From: Turneriella parva DSM 21527
GTDB taxonomy: Bacteria; Spirochaetota; Leptospiria; Turneriellales; Turneriellaceae
Length of the DNA stretch: 64,000 nt
NCBI RefSeq assembly: GCF_000266885.1
Contig: NC_018020.1
Location: 1,116,001-1,180,000 of the forward strand
Direction of reading: 5' to 3'
Part shown: piece by piece, positions 35,653 through 44,342 of the stretch
Position numbering within the stretch: the stretch's first letter is position 1
Layout of the letters: each line of letters begins with the position of its first letter
Program-made: the position numbers and the translations under genes
The notes under the pieces: model-generated
The model's database searches: none
The model's input: only the letters and a program-made list of their open reading frames with translations
Told to the model about the DNA's origin: nothing

Positions 35653-36312
35653 CTAAAAAGAAAGTCGCGCCCCGGCGCTCAGAAGATAGCCGGCATAACT
35701 CGTGTCTGACGCGCCGGGTGAGCTGACGGGCTGGTTCACGCCGTTCACAGCATAACTGCGAGTTACCAATGCCGAACCAGGTGAAGCGGTGAATCCCCCC
35801 TGAAAATAGAGAGCGAAATCTGCGGCGAAAGGTATCTGAAAACCGACAAGTGCGTTGTAAAAAATGCCGCCCGCAGTAGAGCTCGCGATATAGGTGCCAC
35901 TGCCTGTCGTGCCCGTGTCTTTAAAACTGATCGTGTCTTTGCCGATCGTCAGGCGAACATAGGGCATAATCACCTGTAGCACTTCGAGCTGAACCTTTGC
36001 ATCGAGGCCGAAGCGGGCAATCGTCATCTCGTCTTTGGTCTCGCCGGGCGCCGGGTCGCTGGTACTCTGTGCCGCATAACCGAGCGACGGCCCAAAGCCG
36101 ATAAGCAGGGTCTGCGGAATGCCGAATGTGAGATGCGCATAGCCTGTGAAAAGGGGCCCGGCAAACGCAGTCGTTTGGGTCGTTGCCAGAGAGGGGTACG
36201 TGCGCGCAGTCAGGCGCGGATTGAAATAGCTCGCGTCGGCCCCGAATTCGAGACCTGCAGAAGCGGCGGTGGTGGTCACAACTATAACCGCGAGAACGCG
36301 CAAGAGTTTCAT
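35653..36312 (-). CDS. Small outer-membrane beta-barrel protein
   Basis: ATG 36312 gives 219 residues with a clean signal peptide (MKLLRVLAVIVVTTTAASA); ATG 36327 would add five. The mature part is made of alternating strands with aromatic girdle residues (LEFGADASYF, HLTFGIPQTLLIGFGPSLGY, FALYFQGGFTASPG) and ends in LLSAGARLSF, a typical barrel C-terminus with terminal Phe. About eight strands are likely. The function is unknown. It precedes the secreted nuclease gene by 9 bases. Confidence 0.7.
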   Translation of the reverse strand: MKLLRVLAVIVVTTTAASAGLEFGADASYFNPRLTARTYPSLATTQTTAFAGPLFTGYAHLTFGIPQTLLIGFGPSLGYAAQSTSDPAPGETKDEMTIARFGLDAKVQLEVLQVIMPYVRLTIGKDTISFKDTGTTGSGTYIASSTAGGIFYNALVGFQIPFAADFALYFQGGFTASPGSALVTRSYAVNGVNQPVSSPGASDTSYAGYLLSAGARLSF

Positions 36313-36391
36313 GTAAGCGCGCTGCACCGCCGTGACGTTATGTAAAGCAGCTTCATTGCAAAGCGAAAAATTGCTTACGCTTTCACCCGCG

Positions 36392-38051
36392 ATGCAAGAC
36401 CTGCAAAATCAAAACTAAATGGTGGCAAGAGGCGGTAATCTACCAGATTTATCCGCGGAGTTTTAAAGATACGAATGGCGACGGTGTAGGCGATCTGCCC
36501 GGCATACGGGAAAAGATCGGTTACCTGAGCGAGCTCGGCGTCAATGCAGTCTGGCTGTCGCCGATCAACACCTCACCGATGCTCGATTTTGGCTATGACA
36601 TCTCTGACTACAGGGGAATTGACCCTCTGTTCGGCAGCATGGCCGACTTTGACGCGCTGCTCGCAGAACTGCACAGCAACAATATCAAACTGCTTCTCGA
36701 CCTTGTGGTCAACCATACATCCTCATTGCACCCATGGTTTGTCGAAGCGCGTTCGTCGCGTGAAAGTGCGAAGCGCGATTGGTATATCTGGCGAGAGGGT
36801 GTAAAAGACAAACCACCACATGCCGCAAGAGAGGGCCTCCATGCCCGCGGCAAAGTTCGTGGCCTCGTGCCACCAAACAATTGGCAGAGCGTCTTTGGCG
36901 GCCCGGCGTGGACATGGGATGACGCGACGGGCGCCTGGTATCTGCATTCGTTTCTCGCCGAGCAGCCCGATCTGAACTGGCGCAACCCAGAAGTTAAAGA
37001 AGCCGTTTTCGCCGACATCGAATTTTGGCTTAAGAAAGGTGTGGATGGATTTCGTTTAGACGTTGTGAACCTCTATTTCAAAGACGCGCAGTTTCGCGAC
37101 AACCCTTTGCGGCTGTGGGGCTGGCGTTACCCTCGCCCATACGAATTTCAGCGGCACGTGCATGACATGTCGCAGCCCGAAATGCATCCGCTTCTGAAAG
37201 ACCTGCGGCAGCTGCTCGACAGGTATAATGCAACTTCGGTGGGTGAGGTGCTCGTCGATTTTACCGGAGACCCCGAGCTTGCGGCGAGTTATCTTGGCGA
37301 TGGCGACGAGTTGCACATGACCTTCGATTTCACGCTGCTGTACCAGAAATGGAATGTTGCCGACATCGCCAAAACGCTGCGCAACTGGTACGCTGCGTGC
37401 GGCGATAACTGGCCGACGCTGGTCTTGGGCAACCACGACCAAGACAGAGCGTACTCGCGCCATGCAAAGGGCAAAGAGAGCGATGCACGCGCAAAGATTC
37501 TCGCCGCGCTTCTGTTAACGGCCAAGGGAACACCCTATTTATACTATGGCGACGAGATTGGCATGAAGAACGGCAAAATCGCGCGCCATGAACTGCGCGA
37601 CCCGGTGGGCATTCGTTTCTGGCCGCTGACAGTCAGCCGCGACCCGGCGCGCACCCCCATGCTCTGGAATTCTGCAGCCGGTGCGGGGTTCAGCGAAAGC
37701 CAGCCCTGGCTGCCGCTCAACGACGATCATGCCGACAGAAATCTTGAGGCACAACAAGTAGATAACGGATCTATATGGCATTGGCACAGGCAGTTGCTGG
37801 CCTTACGCAAGCAGCATGCAGCCCTGCGGCGTGGCGACTGGAGCGAGATTTATGGCGGAAAAGACGTATTGGCATTTCGGCGCACTGACGAACGCGAAAC
37901 CATCGATGTTTTCCTGAATTTTTCAGATCGTGCGAGCGTGATTGCGCCGCGCACGGGCGAAATCTTGCTGTCGAGTCACGGGCGAACGACGATGACGAAT
38001 GAACTGGCGCCTTATGAAGCCATTATGATTTCCCTGTTGCCCCCGAATTAA
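36392..38051 (+). CDS. GH13 alpha-glucosidase-type enzyme; start codon out of frame
   Basis: The GH13 reading frame is intact from codon 36420 (WWQEAVIYQIYPRSF, the usual first strand) to TAA 38049-38051. Catalytic signatures are VVNHTSSLH, GFRLDVVNL (nucleophile Asp), TSVGEVLVD (acid Glu) and VLGNHDQDR. However, no ATG, GTG or TTG exists in this frame between the stop at 36333 and ATG 36579, which lies beyond the first strand and helix. The natural start appears to be ATG 36392 (MQDLQNQN), which hits TAA at 36416-36418 in the other frame; one missing or extra base would join them. Either this is a recent frameshift, a sequence error, or an unusual start. It would hydrolyse alpha-1,4/1,6-glucosides or transfer glucose. 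The barrel-protein gene is divergent. Confidence 0.8.
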
Positions 38052-38067
38052 TTCGGGGGCAACAGGG
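38032..38067. terminator. 36-bp perfect palindrome over the shared 3' ends of two convergent genes
   Basis: All 36 bases are self-complementary around TTAA (38048-38051). The plus-strand stop TAA (38049-38051) and the minus-strand stop TAA (38050-38048) both come from this centre. The codons before them are the same palindrome read from both sides, so both proteins end in LLPPN. It probably serves as a bidirectional terminator, although no T-run follows on either strand. Confidence 0.85.
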
Positions 38068-40117
38068 TATTATCGCCAGCCCTGAATTCAATCACAAACC
38101 TCGTAAACTTACCTGGCTCAGACTCAACCTCAATCGTCGCACCCATTTGGCGGCAGCTTTCGGCGACGATGCTCATACCAATGCCCCGGCCCGCCAGTTC
38201 TGAAACGCCTTCGTGCGTAGAAACCTCGCTCTCAAAAATGAGCATCAGCCGCTGATCCGCGTCCATTGACTCGAATTGCGCCGACGTCAGTCGCCCTGTT
38301 TCGATAAGGCGCTCACCCAACCTCTCGGTATGGATGCCGCGGCCGTCGTCTTCGATGATCACAAAGATTTTCCCGTCTTGCTGGTGACTGATAAGCTGTA
38401 CTCGCCCCACTTCAGGTTTACCCGCGGCAAGCCTCGTCTCTGGAGCTTCGATGCCATGAACAGCCGAGTTGCGCACGAGCTGAACGAGCATGTCTTTCAC
38501 ATTCTTGCGCAATTGAGGCGCAATCAGGCCAGAGCGAAACCCGTCAAAAACCAGCAACGCCTTCTTATGCTGCGAGGCTGCTGCTTTTTCAAGCGCTGCC
38601 GCAACAGAACGCACAGTCAGATCAGCAGATTTCTGCTGGCCGAAAGCCTTCTGAAATACCTCAATTTTTTCAAGCCATGCCCGCAGTTCATTCGCCAGAT
38701 TCTCGAGTTCAGAAACGGGAGCGGCGAGAGATACAACATGCCCTGCCAAAATCTCATCTTTGTTGAGCACGCTCTCAATAATGCTCTCTGTCTGGTGCGC
38801 CAGCTCAGTAAGAGCCTGAAAATTCAGCAGCGAAGAATTCCCTTTGATTGAATGCACGATTCGGTAGATGTCGAGCAGCATCGCCCGGCGATCTGGCACC
38901 GCCCCTGCGGCATGACGTTCGAGTGTCTGACTCACTTCGAGCAGGTCTTGGCGCAGGTCGGCGAGAAACTCGCTGAGCGTTGCGGGTTCAGATTGCAAGA
39001 TCGCCAGCAGCATCTCAATGTGGCGCCGGTTCTGCGCTTCGGTTCGTTCGAGCTTTTGCTGCAGAGCGATTTCGTGCGAGATATCGCTGACGGTAACGAG
39101 CAGGTGATCGACACGGTTATTTGCATCATTCATGACCCTGCCGAACCGAAATCGCAGAAACTTCTGCTTTTCACCACCCGAAAACAAACCCTTGATCTGT
39201 GATAACGGGTTGAGCCCCAATAATACGTTCTGTTTGCGCTGCGGCTCGAACATCAGCTCGAGAAAGAGTTTCGTCTTATCGATTGTCGCAGAATCGAAAA
39301 ACTGCGAGAGTATCTCGAGAAAATTCTTACTCCTCAACTCGGTTTGCTCAAGAATGACGCCGAGGGCCTCTGAATGACTACCGCCGATAATGAAACGGTC
39401 GCCGCTGCGGTAGAGCAAGAAAAGCCCCTCTTCGACGGCCCGCAAAATCTGGTCGGTTTCAGCTTTCGCGAGTGCGAGCTCGGCGGTGCGTTCGATGACG
39501 CGCTCTTCGAGTGAATTTCGCTCGGCAGCAAGTTCAGCATAGGCGCGTGCATTTTCAAGACAAACCCCGACCATTGCGGTAAATGCACTCAAGAGCTCTT
39601 CGTCTTCGTGCGTGAAGCTATGTTCATCGAGCTTGTTTAAAACCTGAATAGCGCCGATAATCTTGCCGTCTTGATTATGCACCGGCATACAAAGAATCGA
39701 CCGGGTGCGATAACCTGTCTTCAGGTCATTGTCGCGGTTGAAGCGCGCGTCGCTGTACGCATCGGTGATATTCACGGTTTCACCCGAATCGGCGACGAAG
39801 CCGATAATGCCTGCGCCACGCGGCAGTCGAATTTCGTTGCCGTCGAGGGTTACCGATGCGTAAATTTCATTGCGTGCCTCGTCGATCATGAAGATCGATG
39901 CTTTGTCGGCACTCATGACGATGCGCGCTTTGCTCAGAATTTCACCCAGCAGCTTCTTAAGCTCCATCGCGCCCATGAGTGAGCGCGAGACCTGCATGAT
40001 CAGCGTGAGCTTGTTCAGCCGGTGCACCAGGCCTTTCACATCGGCAGCCCGCACGTAGCGCCTGTCACCCAGGTTCTGCACCAGATCGCTGAAGTTAAGC
40101 TCGCTGCTTTGCGCCAT
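38048..40117 (-). CDS. GAF-PAS-Hpt histidine kinase with CheA-like ATPase domain
   Basis: The protein has 689 residues without membrane segments. In order: an N-terminal helix, a GAF domain (about 50-195, with ASIFMIDEARNEIYASV and SILCMPVHNQDGKIIGAIQV), a coiled coil, a PAS-like domain (about 225-350), an Hpt-like helical domain with IYRIVHSIKGNSSLLNF (phospho-His), and an ATPase domain whose N-box VQLVRNSAVHGIEAPETR is CheA-like, ending with ELAGRGIGMSIV. It should autophosphorylate the Hpt histidine and pass phosphate to a receiver. No receiver is attached; stand-alone receivers lie at 47.7, 50.3 and 58.1 kb. The Cache-domain cyclase gene lies 12 bases upstream, so they share an operon. 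Confidence 0.88.
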   Translation of the reverse strand: MAQSSELNFSDLVQNLGDRRYVRAADVKGLVHRLNKLTLIMQVSRSLMGAMELKKLLGEILSKARIVMSADKASIFMIDEARNEIYASVTLDGNEIRLPRGAGIIGFVADSGETVNITDAYSDARFNRDNDLKTGYRTRSILCMPVHNQDGKIIGAIQVLNKLDEHSFTHEDEELLSAFTAMVGVCLENARAYAELAAERNSLEERVIERTAELALAKAETDQILRAVEEGLFLLYRSGDRFIIGGSHSEALGVILEQTELRSKNFLEILSQFFDSATIDKTKLFLELMFEPQRKQNVLLGLNPLSQIKGLFSGGEKQKFLRFRFGRVMNDANNRVDHLLVTVSDISHEIALQQKLERTEAQNRRHIEMLLAILQSEPATLSEFLADLRQDLLEVSQTLERHAAGAVPDRRAMLLDIYRIVHSIKGNSSLLNFQALTELAHQTESIIESVLNKDEILAGHVVSLAAPVSELENLANELRAWLEKIEVFQKAFGQQKSADLTVRSVAAALEKAAASQHKKALLVFDGFRSGLIAPQLRKNVKDMLVQLVRNSAVHGIEAPETRLAAGKPEVGRVQLISHQQDGKIFVIIEDDGRGIHTERLGERLIETGRLTSAQFESMDADQRLMLIFESEVSTHEGVSELAGRGIGMSIVAESCRQMGATIEVESEPGKFTRFVIEFRAGDNTLLPPN

Positions 40118-40129
40118 GGTTTTGGGGTG

Positions 40130-42280
40130 TCACTTTACCGTGAGCGCGTTGACGGGGCTCCATGCCGACTTGTCGGGAAGCGCCTCGTAGTCGGCTATGC
40201 GCTGCAGAATGAGCTTTGCCGAAAAATCTTGCTCGTGCAGTTCAAGAATCTTTGCAAACGCCTGCTTTGCCGCAGCCATGTCTTTCGCCATAAATGAGGA
40301 TATACCCAGTTCTGAAAGCCGTTCGAGTTCAAGGTCTTCTGCTGTGGCTTCATCACGCCGGCGCAGCAGCTCATAGATTCGCACCCCGTGCTTCTTGCCC
40401 TTAACCACCACGACATCAAGCGCGCGCCCGATAATCTGGTCTTTGACCAGGTCGTATGTTAGCTCACTCGCAATAATCGATGTATTATACAGTTTGTTGA
40501 TACCCTCGAGACGCGATGACAGGTTCACGGTATCACCCATGACCGTATAGTTCATGCGCTCAGTCGTGCCTATATTGCCCACCAGCACCGGGCCTGTCGC
40601 AATGCCAAACCGCGTGCGCAGTTGTTTGGCCCAGTGCCCATGCTCGGGCGATGCGGCAAGCTCGCGCAGGGCTTTGATACAACTCAGCGCAGCCAAACAG
40701 GCTTCAACTGCGTGCTGCGAGTCAGCTGCAGGGGCACCCCAGAATGCCATGATGCCATCGCCGATAAACTTGTCGATCGTACCCCGGTGCTTCATGATCG
40801 CCCGGGTCATAATTTCAAAATATTTGCCGAGCTTCTGCACGAGCTCGTCGGGTTCGAGCTGTTCGGCAAAAGTCGTGAAGCCCGCAATGTCTGTGAAGAG
40901 CACCGTGAGCACTTCGGTCGAACCTTCAAGCCGGGCCTCTTTACCGCTCTTGAGTAAGTCGCGCACGAGGTCTTTCGGCACATAACTTGCGAACGACCTT
41001 AATCCCCCTTTCATGTTTTGCAGATGCTGTTCCATTGCGCTGATTTCGGCAAAAAGACTCTGGTTCACCTTATTGCTGTCGATTTCAAGCCGACCGACCT
41101 TTTCCATGTCGAGCGAGATCGAGCGCAGCGGCGTTGAAATGAGGCGGGTGAAGACGACGGCAAGCATGAGCGAAAGCAGAATCGCAGCGACAGAAATTGC
41201 GTAAGCGCGCTTATAATTTTCTTTTACTTCGATAATACCCCTGAAATCTTGCTCGGGGGCGATGATGCCGATGATCCAGTGCAGGCCCTCGTCGATCTGA
41301 AAGCGCGAATAGGTCGCGAGAAAATTTTCGCCGTTGATGTCGAGGTCGAAATTGTACTGTGTGCGGTCTTTGAAATGCACTTTGCCGTCTTTGCCTTTCG
41401 TCGCATCGAGCTCCGCAAAAAATGCCTTGATGTTTGCGTCTGAAACATCTGCGACCTTCAGAATCTGCCCTTCGCCGCGCTGGCCTGTTTTCGTCACGAC
41501 CTTCATTGTCGGGTGACCGAGAATTTCGCCCTCTTCGGTGAAAATGAACACGACGCCGCGCTCGCTGACCTTTGCTTTGGCGACGATTTCAGAGAGGCTA
41601 TTTAAGTCGAAGTCTATCGAAAACACACCCTTGAGTCTGCCGCCCGCGCCATAGACAGGTTTGGCGCAGGTAATGCCCGGCACACCCTGCTCAAAAAAGA
41701 TGTAGGGCGGCGTCCACACGCGATGCCTGCTTTTTTTCGCGAGTTCGTAGAACGGGCGCGTGCGCGGGTCGTAACCTGCGTTGCCATCAAACTTATAGAA
41801 TTTTTGAAATCCACGTTCGTCGAGATCGTATTCATAGCTGAGCGTGCGCCCGCCCGCAAGCCAGCTGATGTTGGTACGCAGCAGCTTGCCATCGGGTTCG
41901 GGCCGGTTCGCGCCGATAAACGTACCGTATTCGTCGCCGAAACTCACCCAGCTGTAATCATTGTGCGAGCGCAATAGCTCGGCGTAGAAGCCCGCCTGCC
42001 GGCTGCGGTCGGCTTCGAGCAACCCCTTGCGATAAAGATTCGCCAAAGTTTCGATATCGGGTATCGCCTCGCGAATGACATTGCGCGTTTCATTGACGCT
42101 CTGGTTCGTCGCCTCCCGAAAGAGCGCCCAACCGAAGTCTTCCATCGTGCGGCGGGTATTGCTTAGAGTAAAAAAAACAATAAGGCCACCCGTTGTCACG
42201 ACGAGCGCGGGTATCGCCACAAGCAGGCTCAGCTTAAACTTTTTGCGCGCAAGCGCAGGTATGCCAGGCTGCTCAGACAT
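40130..42280 (-). CDS. Adenylate cyclase with dCache sensor and HAMP-like linker
   Basis: The protein has 716 residues. A membrane helix (about 17-38) is followed by a periplasmic double-Cache domain (about 45-345, with DYSWVSFGDEYGTFIGANRP, YDPRTRPFYELA and GVFSIDFDLNSL), a second helix (about 355-378), a HAMP-like linker (TRLISTPLRSI) and a class III cyclase domain (about 460-640). Catalytic residues are complete: LFTDIAGFT, TIDKFIGDGIMAFWG (metal Asp, adenine Lys), YTVMGDTVNLSSR. A helical tail of about 60 residues follows. Cache domains bind small ligands such as amino acids or organic acids. The start overlaps the DUF2442 gene by 8 bases. Downstream is the CheA-like kinase, a likely signalling partner. 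Confidence 0.92.
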   Translation of the reverse strand: MSEQPGIPALARKKFKLSLLVAIPALVVTTGGLIVFFTLSNTRRTMEDFGWALFREATNQSVNETRNVIREAIPDIETLANLYRKGLLEADRSRQAGFYAELLRSHNDYSWVSFGDEYGTFIGANRPEPDGKLLRTNISWLAGGRTLSYEYDLDERGFQKFYKFDGNAGYDPRTRPFYELAKKSRHRVWTPPYIFFEQGVPGITCAKPVYGAGGRLKGVFSIDFDLNSLSEIVAKAKVSERGVVFIFTEEGEILGHPTMKVVTKTGQRGEGQILKVADVSDANIKAFFAELDATKGKDGKVHFKDRTQYNFDLDINGENFLATYSRFQIDEGLHWIIGIIAPEQDFRGIIEVKENYKRAYAISVAAILLSLMLAVVFTRLISTPLRSISLDMEKVGRLEIDSNKVNQSLFAEISAMEQHLQNMKGGLRSFASYVPKDLVRDLLKSGKEARLEGSTEVLTVLFTDIAGFTTFAEQLEPDELVQKLGKYFEIMTRAIMKHRGTIDKFIGDGIMAFWGAPAADSQHAVEACLAALSCIKALRELAASPEHGHWAKQLRTRFGIATGPVLVGNIGTTERMNYTVMGDTVNLSSRLEGINKLYNTSIIASELTYDLVKDQIIGRALDVVVVKGKKHGVRIYELLRRRDEATAEDLELERLSELGISSFMAKDMAAAKQAFAKILELHEQDFSAKLILQRIADYEALPDKSAWSPVNALTVK

Positions 42281-42527
42281 CTAATGGCCGGCTTTGTTCA
42301 TAAAGTATCGCCGGGTTTATGTCTTGCCCCGAGAGCCAGGCCACGGTGCCGGCTACATCGTCGATATGAATATGCCGAAACGCGATCGGGTCATTTAATT
42401 GCTGGTAAGGTCTTTGAGCCAGCATGCCTGACATTTCAAACTCTCTGCATTCGCCATTGGAAAAAAAGACATGCAATTTATATCCTTCGCGGGGGAAAAC
42501 CTTCACAACTCGAGGCAGGTCTTTCAT
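42273..42527 (-). CDS. DUF2442 protein
   Basis: This 84-residue protein has the DUF2442 pattern: RVVKVFPREGYKLHVFFSNG, ECREFEMSGML, then FRHIHIDDVAGTVAWLSGQD and INPAILYEQSRP. It is a small beta-rich protein of unknown function, often next to a DUF4160 gene as here; such pairs are sometimes predicted as toxin-antitoxin-like modules. It overlaps the upstream DUF4160 gene by four bases (ATGA) and the downstream cyclase gene by 8 bases. Confidence 0.85.
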   Translation of the reverse strand: MKDLPRVVKVFPREGYKLHVFFSNGECREFEMSGMLAQRPYQQLNDPIAFRHIHIDDVAGTVAWLSGQDINPAILYEQSRPLDV

Positions 42528-42784
42528 TCGAGACCTTTAATATTCAAAAATTCTTTTTCTGTTTGTGCGCGCAGCCAATTTTCGTTTAGCTCTGGCAGAT
42601 GTTCTTCACGCCACTCGTTCACGAGACGCAGAACTCGCGGCGGCAATTTGCCCGCCAGAAGTTCGCCGGTTTCGATCACAACTTCACCGGCATAGTCGTT
42701 ATAAATGGCATGAAAGTGCGCAGGCGCATGATCACGCCAATACATATAGATTGAGATGCCGAGAAAATAAGACACACGAGGCAC
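42524..42784 (-). CDS. DUF4160 protein
   Basis: The family match begins at VPRVSYFLGISIYMYWRDHA, so I place the start at GTG 42784 (86 residues); a start at 42871 would add 29 residues unlike the family. The core HAPAHFHAIYNDYAGEVVIE and KLPPRVLRLVNEWREEH are typical DUF4160. The function is unknown. Translation is coupled to the DUF2442 gene by an ATGA overlap. No clear ribosome-binding site precedes GTG 42784, so the start is uncertain. Confidence 0.8.
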   Translation of the reverse strand: MPRVSYFLGISIYMYWRDHAPAHFHAIYNDYAGEVVIETGELLAGKLPPRVLRLVNEWREEHLPELNENWLRAQTEKEFLNIKGLE

Positions 42785-42927
42785 GTCAGAAGATCGAAGA
42801 TTCACGCGATTCGTCAACCAGATTCTACACACGGCCGATGGCCCGTACGAAGCAATAGCCCAAACATACAATTGACGCCCGACAGAAACCGTGCAAGACT
42901 GGCCGAAACCAACAATAAGGAGATACC

Positions 42928-43410
42928 ATGAAGAAGATTGCGATTCTTTTTTCTTGGGCCTTGGCGGGTGTTATCACCGCGCAAGATGCCGCCCTGACTG
43001 AAAAAGATGTTCCCAAAAAAGTTGTGGCTGCGCGAAACAAGAAAGCGAAGGCGCTCAAGAATAAGAAAACAACCTGGAGCAAGAATGCCGCCGGCGAGTT
43101 TGTTGCAGAGCTCAAAATCGGCGGCAATGCTGCTGAAGAGACGCCACCCGACCAGACCCTCACGGCCCGGTTCAAAGAAGATGGCACCTGGATAGAGACT
43201 GAAAATGTACTCTCACCCTATGGCGAAAAGGTGAAGAAGAAACTCGTACCGAAGAATATTCAGAAGGCGTGTGCGAAAATGGCAGATGGCGGGCCGTTCA
43301 TGCCTGGTGGCGTCACGATCAAAGAATCACCCAGCGGCATGACAGTTGAAGCATCGTGTGGTGACCGTGTGACGTTTGACAAGAAAGCCAAAGTAGTTAA
43401 GAAAGAGTAA
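42928..43410 (+). CDS. Small secreted PepSY-like protein
   Basis: The protein has 160 residues. ATG 42928 has a strong ribosome-binding site (aaggagat). A signal peptide (MKKIAILFSWALAGVITAQ) is followed by a Lys-rich region and segments such as TWSKNAAGEFVAELKIGG and LTARFKEDGTWIETE. These resemble the PepSY-like/putative beta-lactamase-inhibitor-like periplasmic family, in which paired strands and a following helix are typical. The second half (CAKMADGGPFMPGG, VEASCGDRVTF) has two Cys residues that could pair. The function is unknown. It is convergent with the hydroxylase gene. Confidence 0.55.
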   Translation: MKKIAILFSWALAGVITAQDAALTEKDVPKKVVAARNKKAKALKNKKTTWSKNAAGEFVAELKIGGNAAEETPPDQTLTARFKEDGTWIETENVLSPYGEKVKKKLVPKNIQKACAKMADGGPFMPGGVTIKESPSGMTVEASCGDRVTFDKKAKVVKKE

Positions 43411-43425
43411 TTGTTTTAAATTGCC

Positions 43426-43446
43426 AGCAGGCTCCGGGAGCCTGCT
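43426..43446. terminator. Compact hairpin between convergent genes; solo arms of the dispersed element
   Basis: The arms agcaggctcc and ggagcctgct are perfect around one base. They equal the outer arms of the element at 23687-23822 joined directly. The hairpin lies 15 bases after the PepSY-like gene and runs into the stop codon of the hydroxylase gene (43445-43447), so it could terminate both. Confidence 0.7.
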
Positions 43447-44302
43447 ATCTTCGCCGCTTGAGCCACGGCCAGACCAACTGCCCGGCAACACTGTCTGGAA
43501 AAAGCGGCTCACCCGAAATGCCGATTTCAGCCGGCTGTTCAGCCGGGTCATGCGCCGTGCCGAACAGCCAATCCCACAGACTTAAGGTGATGGCAAAATT
43601 AACGCCGTAGCCGCGCGGGTTTTGTTTCGCGTGGTGCCAGAGATGCAACTCAGACGTATTAAACAGGTACTTGAGAAATCCCCATGGTAATTTCAGGTTG
43701 GCGTGATTGAGATGGCCGATGCTCAGCGACACAACATAGATCAGAAAGACATCGATGAGGTTGCTGCCGATCAGCAGAAAGATTGAATATTCGGGAACGC
43801 GATAGATGATATTTTCCGCCCAATGGTAGCGCAGGTGCACGGGATAACTCATCGTCTCGGCGCTGTGGTGAACCTCATGAATTTTCCACAGTGCGGGCAC
43901 GATGTGAAGCACACGGTGGATGTTCCACTGCAAGAAGTCTCTGATGAGAAACAGGGTGGCCAGCTGTACAAACGCAGGCAATGCCGTGAGGGAGATCGAT
44001 CCTCGCAATTTTTGCACGAGGCCCAAACTCTCAACATGCGAAGCGAAGAACGCGCTCAGCGTCGCATAGCCCAAAAGCGGAAAAAGAAACATGTTGAAGA
44101 ACATGTAGAAGATGTCGAGGCCGAGCTCGCGGCGAAGCACCGGCTGTTCACGGCGCCAGGGGCGCACGAGTTCGGCGACGTGCACGAGCAGCGAGACGGT
44201 CACGAGCAGCCAGAAGAAGTTGCCCCAGCCGGGGGTAATGACTGATCGCCAGAAGTTGGCCCAGCCGGTGAGAAAGTGGTGTGCGATACTATGGATTTCC
44301 AT
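43445..44302 (-). CDS. Sterol desaturase/fatty acid hydroxylase family membrane protein
   Basis: I place the start at ATG 44302, which has gagagg five bases upstream, giving 285 residues; ATG 44317 would add five. Several hydrophobic segments surround the di-iron histidine clusters HRVLH, HEVHH and HLWHH, with further His in HLRYHWAEN and IGHLNHANLK. It should be an integral di-iron oxygenase that hydroxylates or desaturates a lipid; the closest characterised relatives act on sterols, carotenoids or ether lipids. A cluster of CCATAGCTATGG-like palindromes lies upstream of the start and probably controls it. Confidence 0.88.
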   Translation of the reverse strand: MEIHSIAHHFLTGWANFWRSVITPGWGNFFWLLVTVSLLVHVAELVRPWRREQPVLRRELGLDIFYMFFNMFLFPLLGYATLSAFFASHVESLGLVQKLRGSISLTALPAFVQLATLFLIRDFLQWNIHRVLHIVPALWKIHEVHHSAETMSYPVHLRYHWAENIIYRVPEYSIFLLIGSNLIDVFLIYVVSLSIGHLNHANLKLPWGFLKYLFNTSELHLWHHAKQNPRGYGVNFAITLSLWDWLFGTAHDPAEQPAEIGISGEPLFPDSVAGQLVWPWLKRRR

Positions 44303-44342
44303 TGCCCTCTCTGTCATGGTTCAGCTGGCTCGTGTAATGAAT

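Noticed and set aside
36392-36425. prfB-like programmed +1 frameshift at the start of the GH13 gene (AAC TAA A)
   Set aside because: The geometry would work, but there is no internal Shine-Dalgarno-like stretch and no slippery CUU codon, so an indel or sequence error is more likely.
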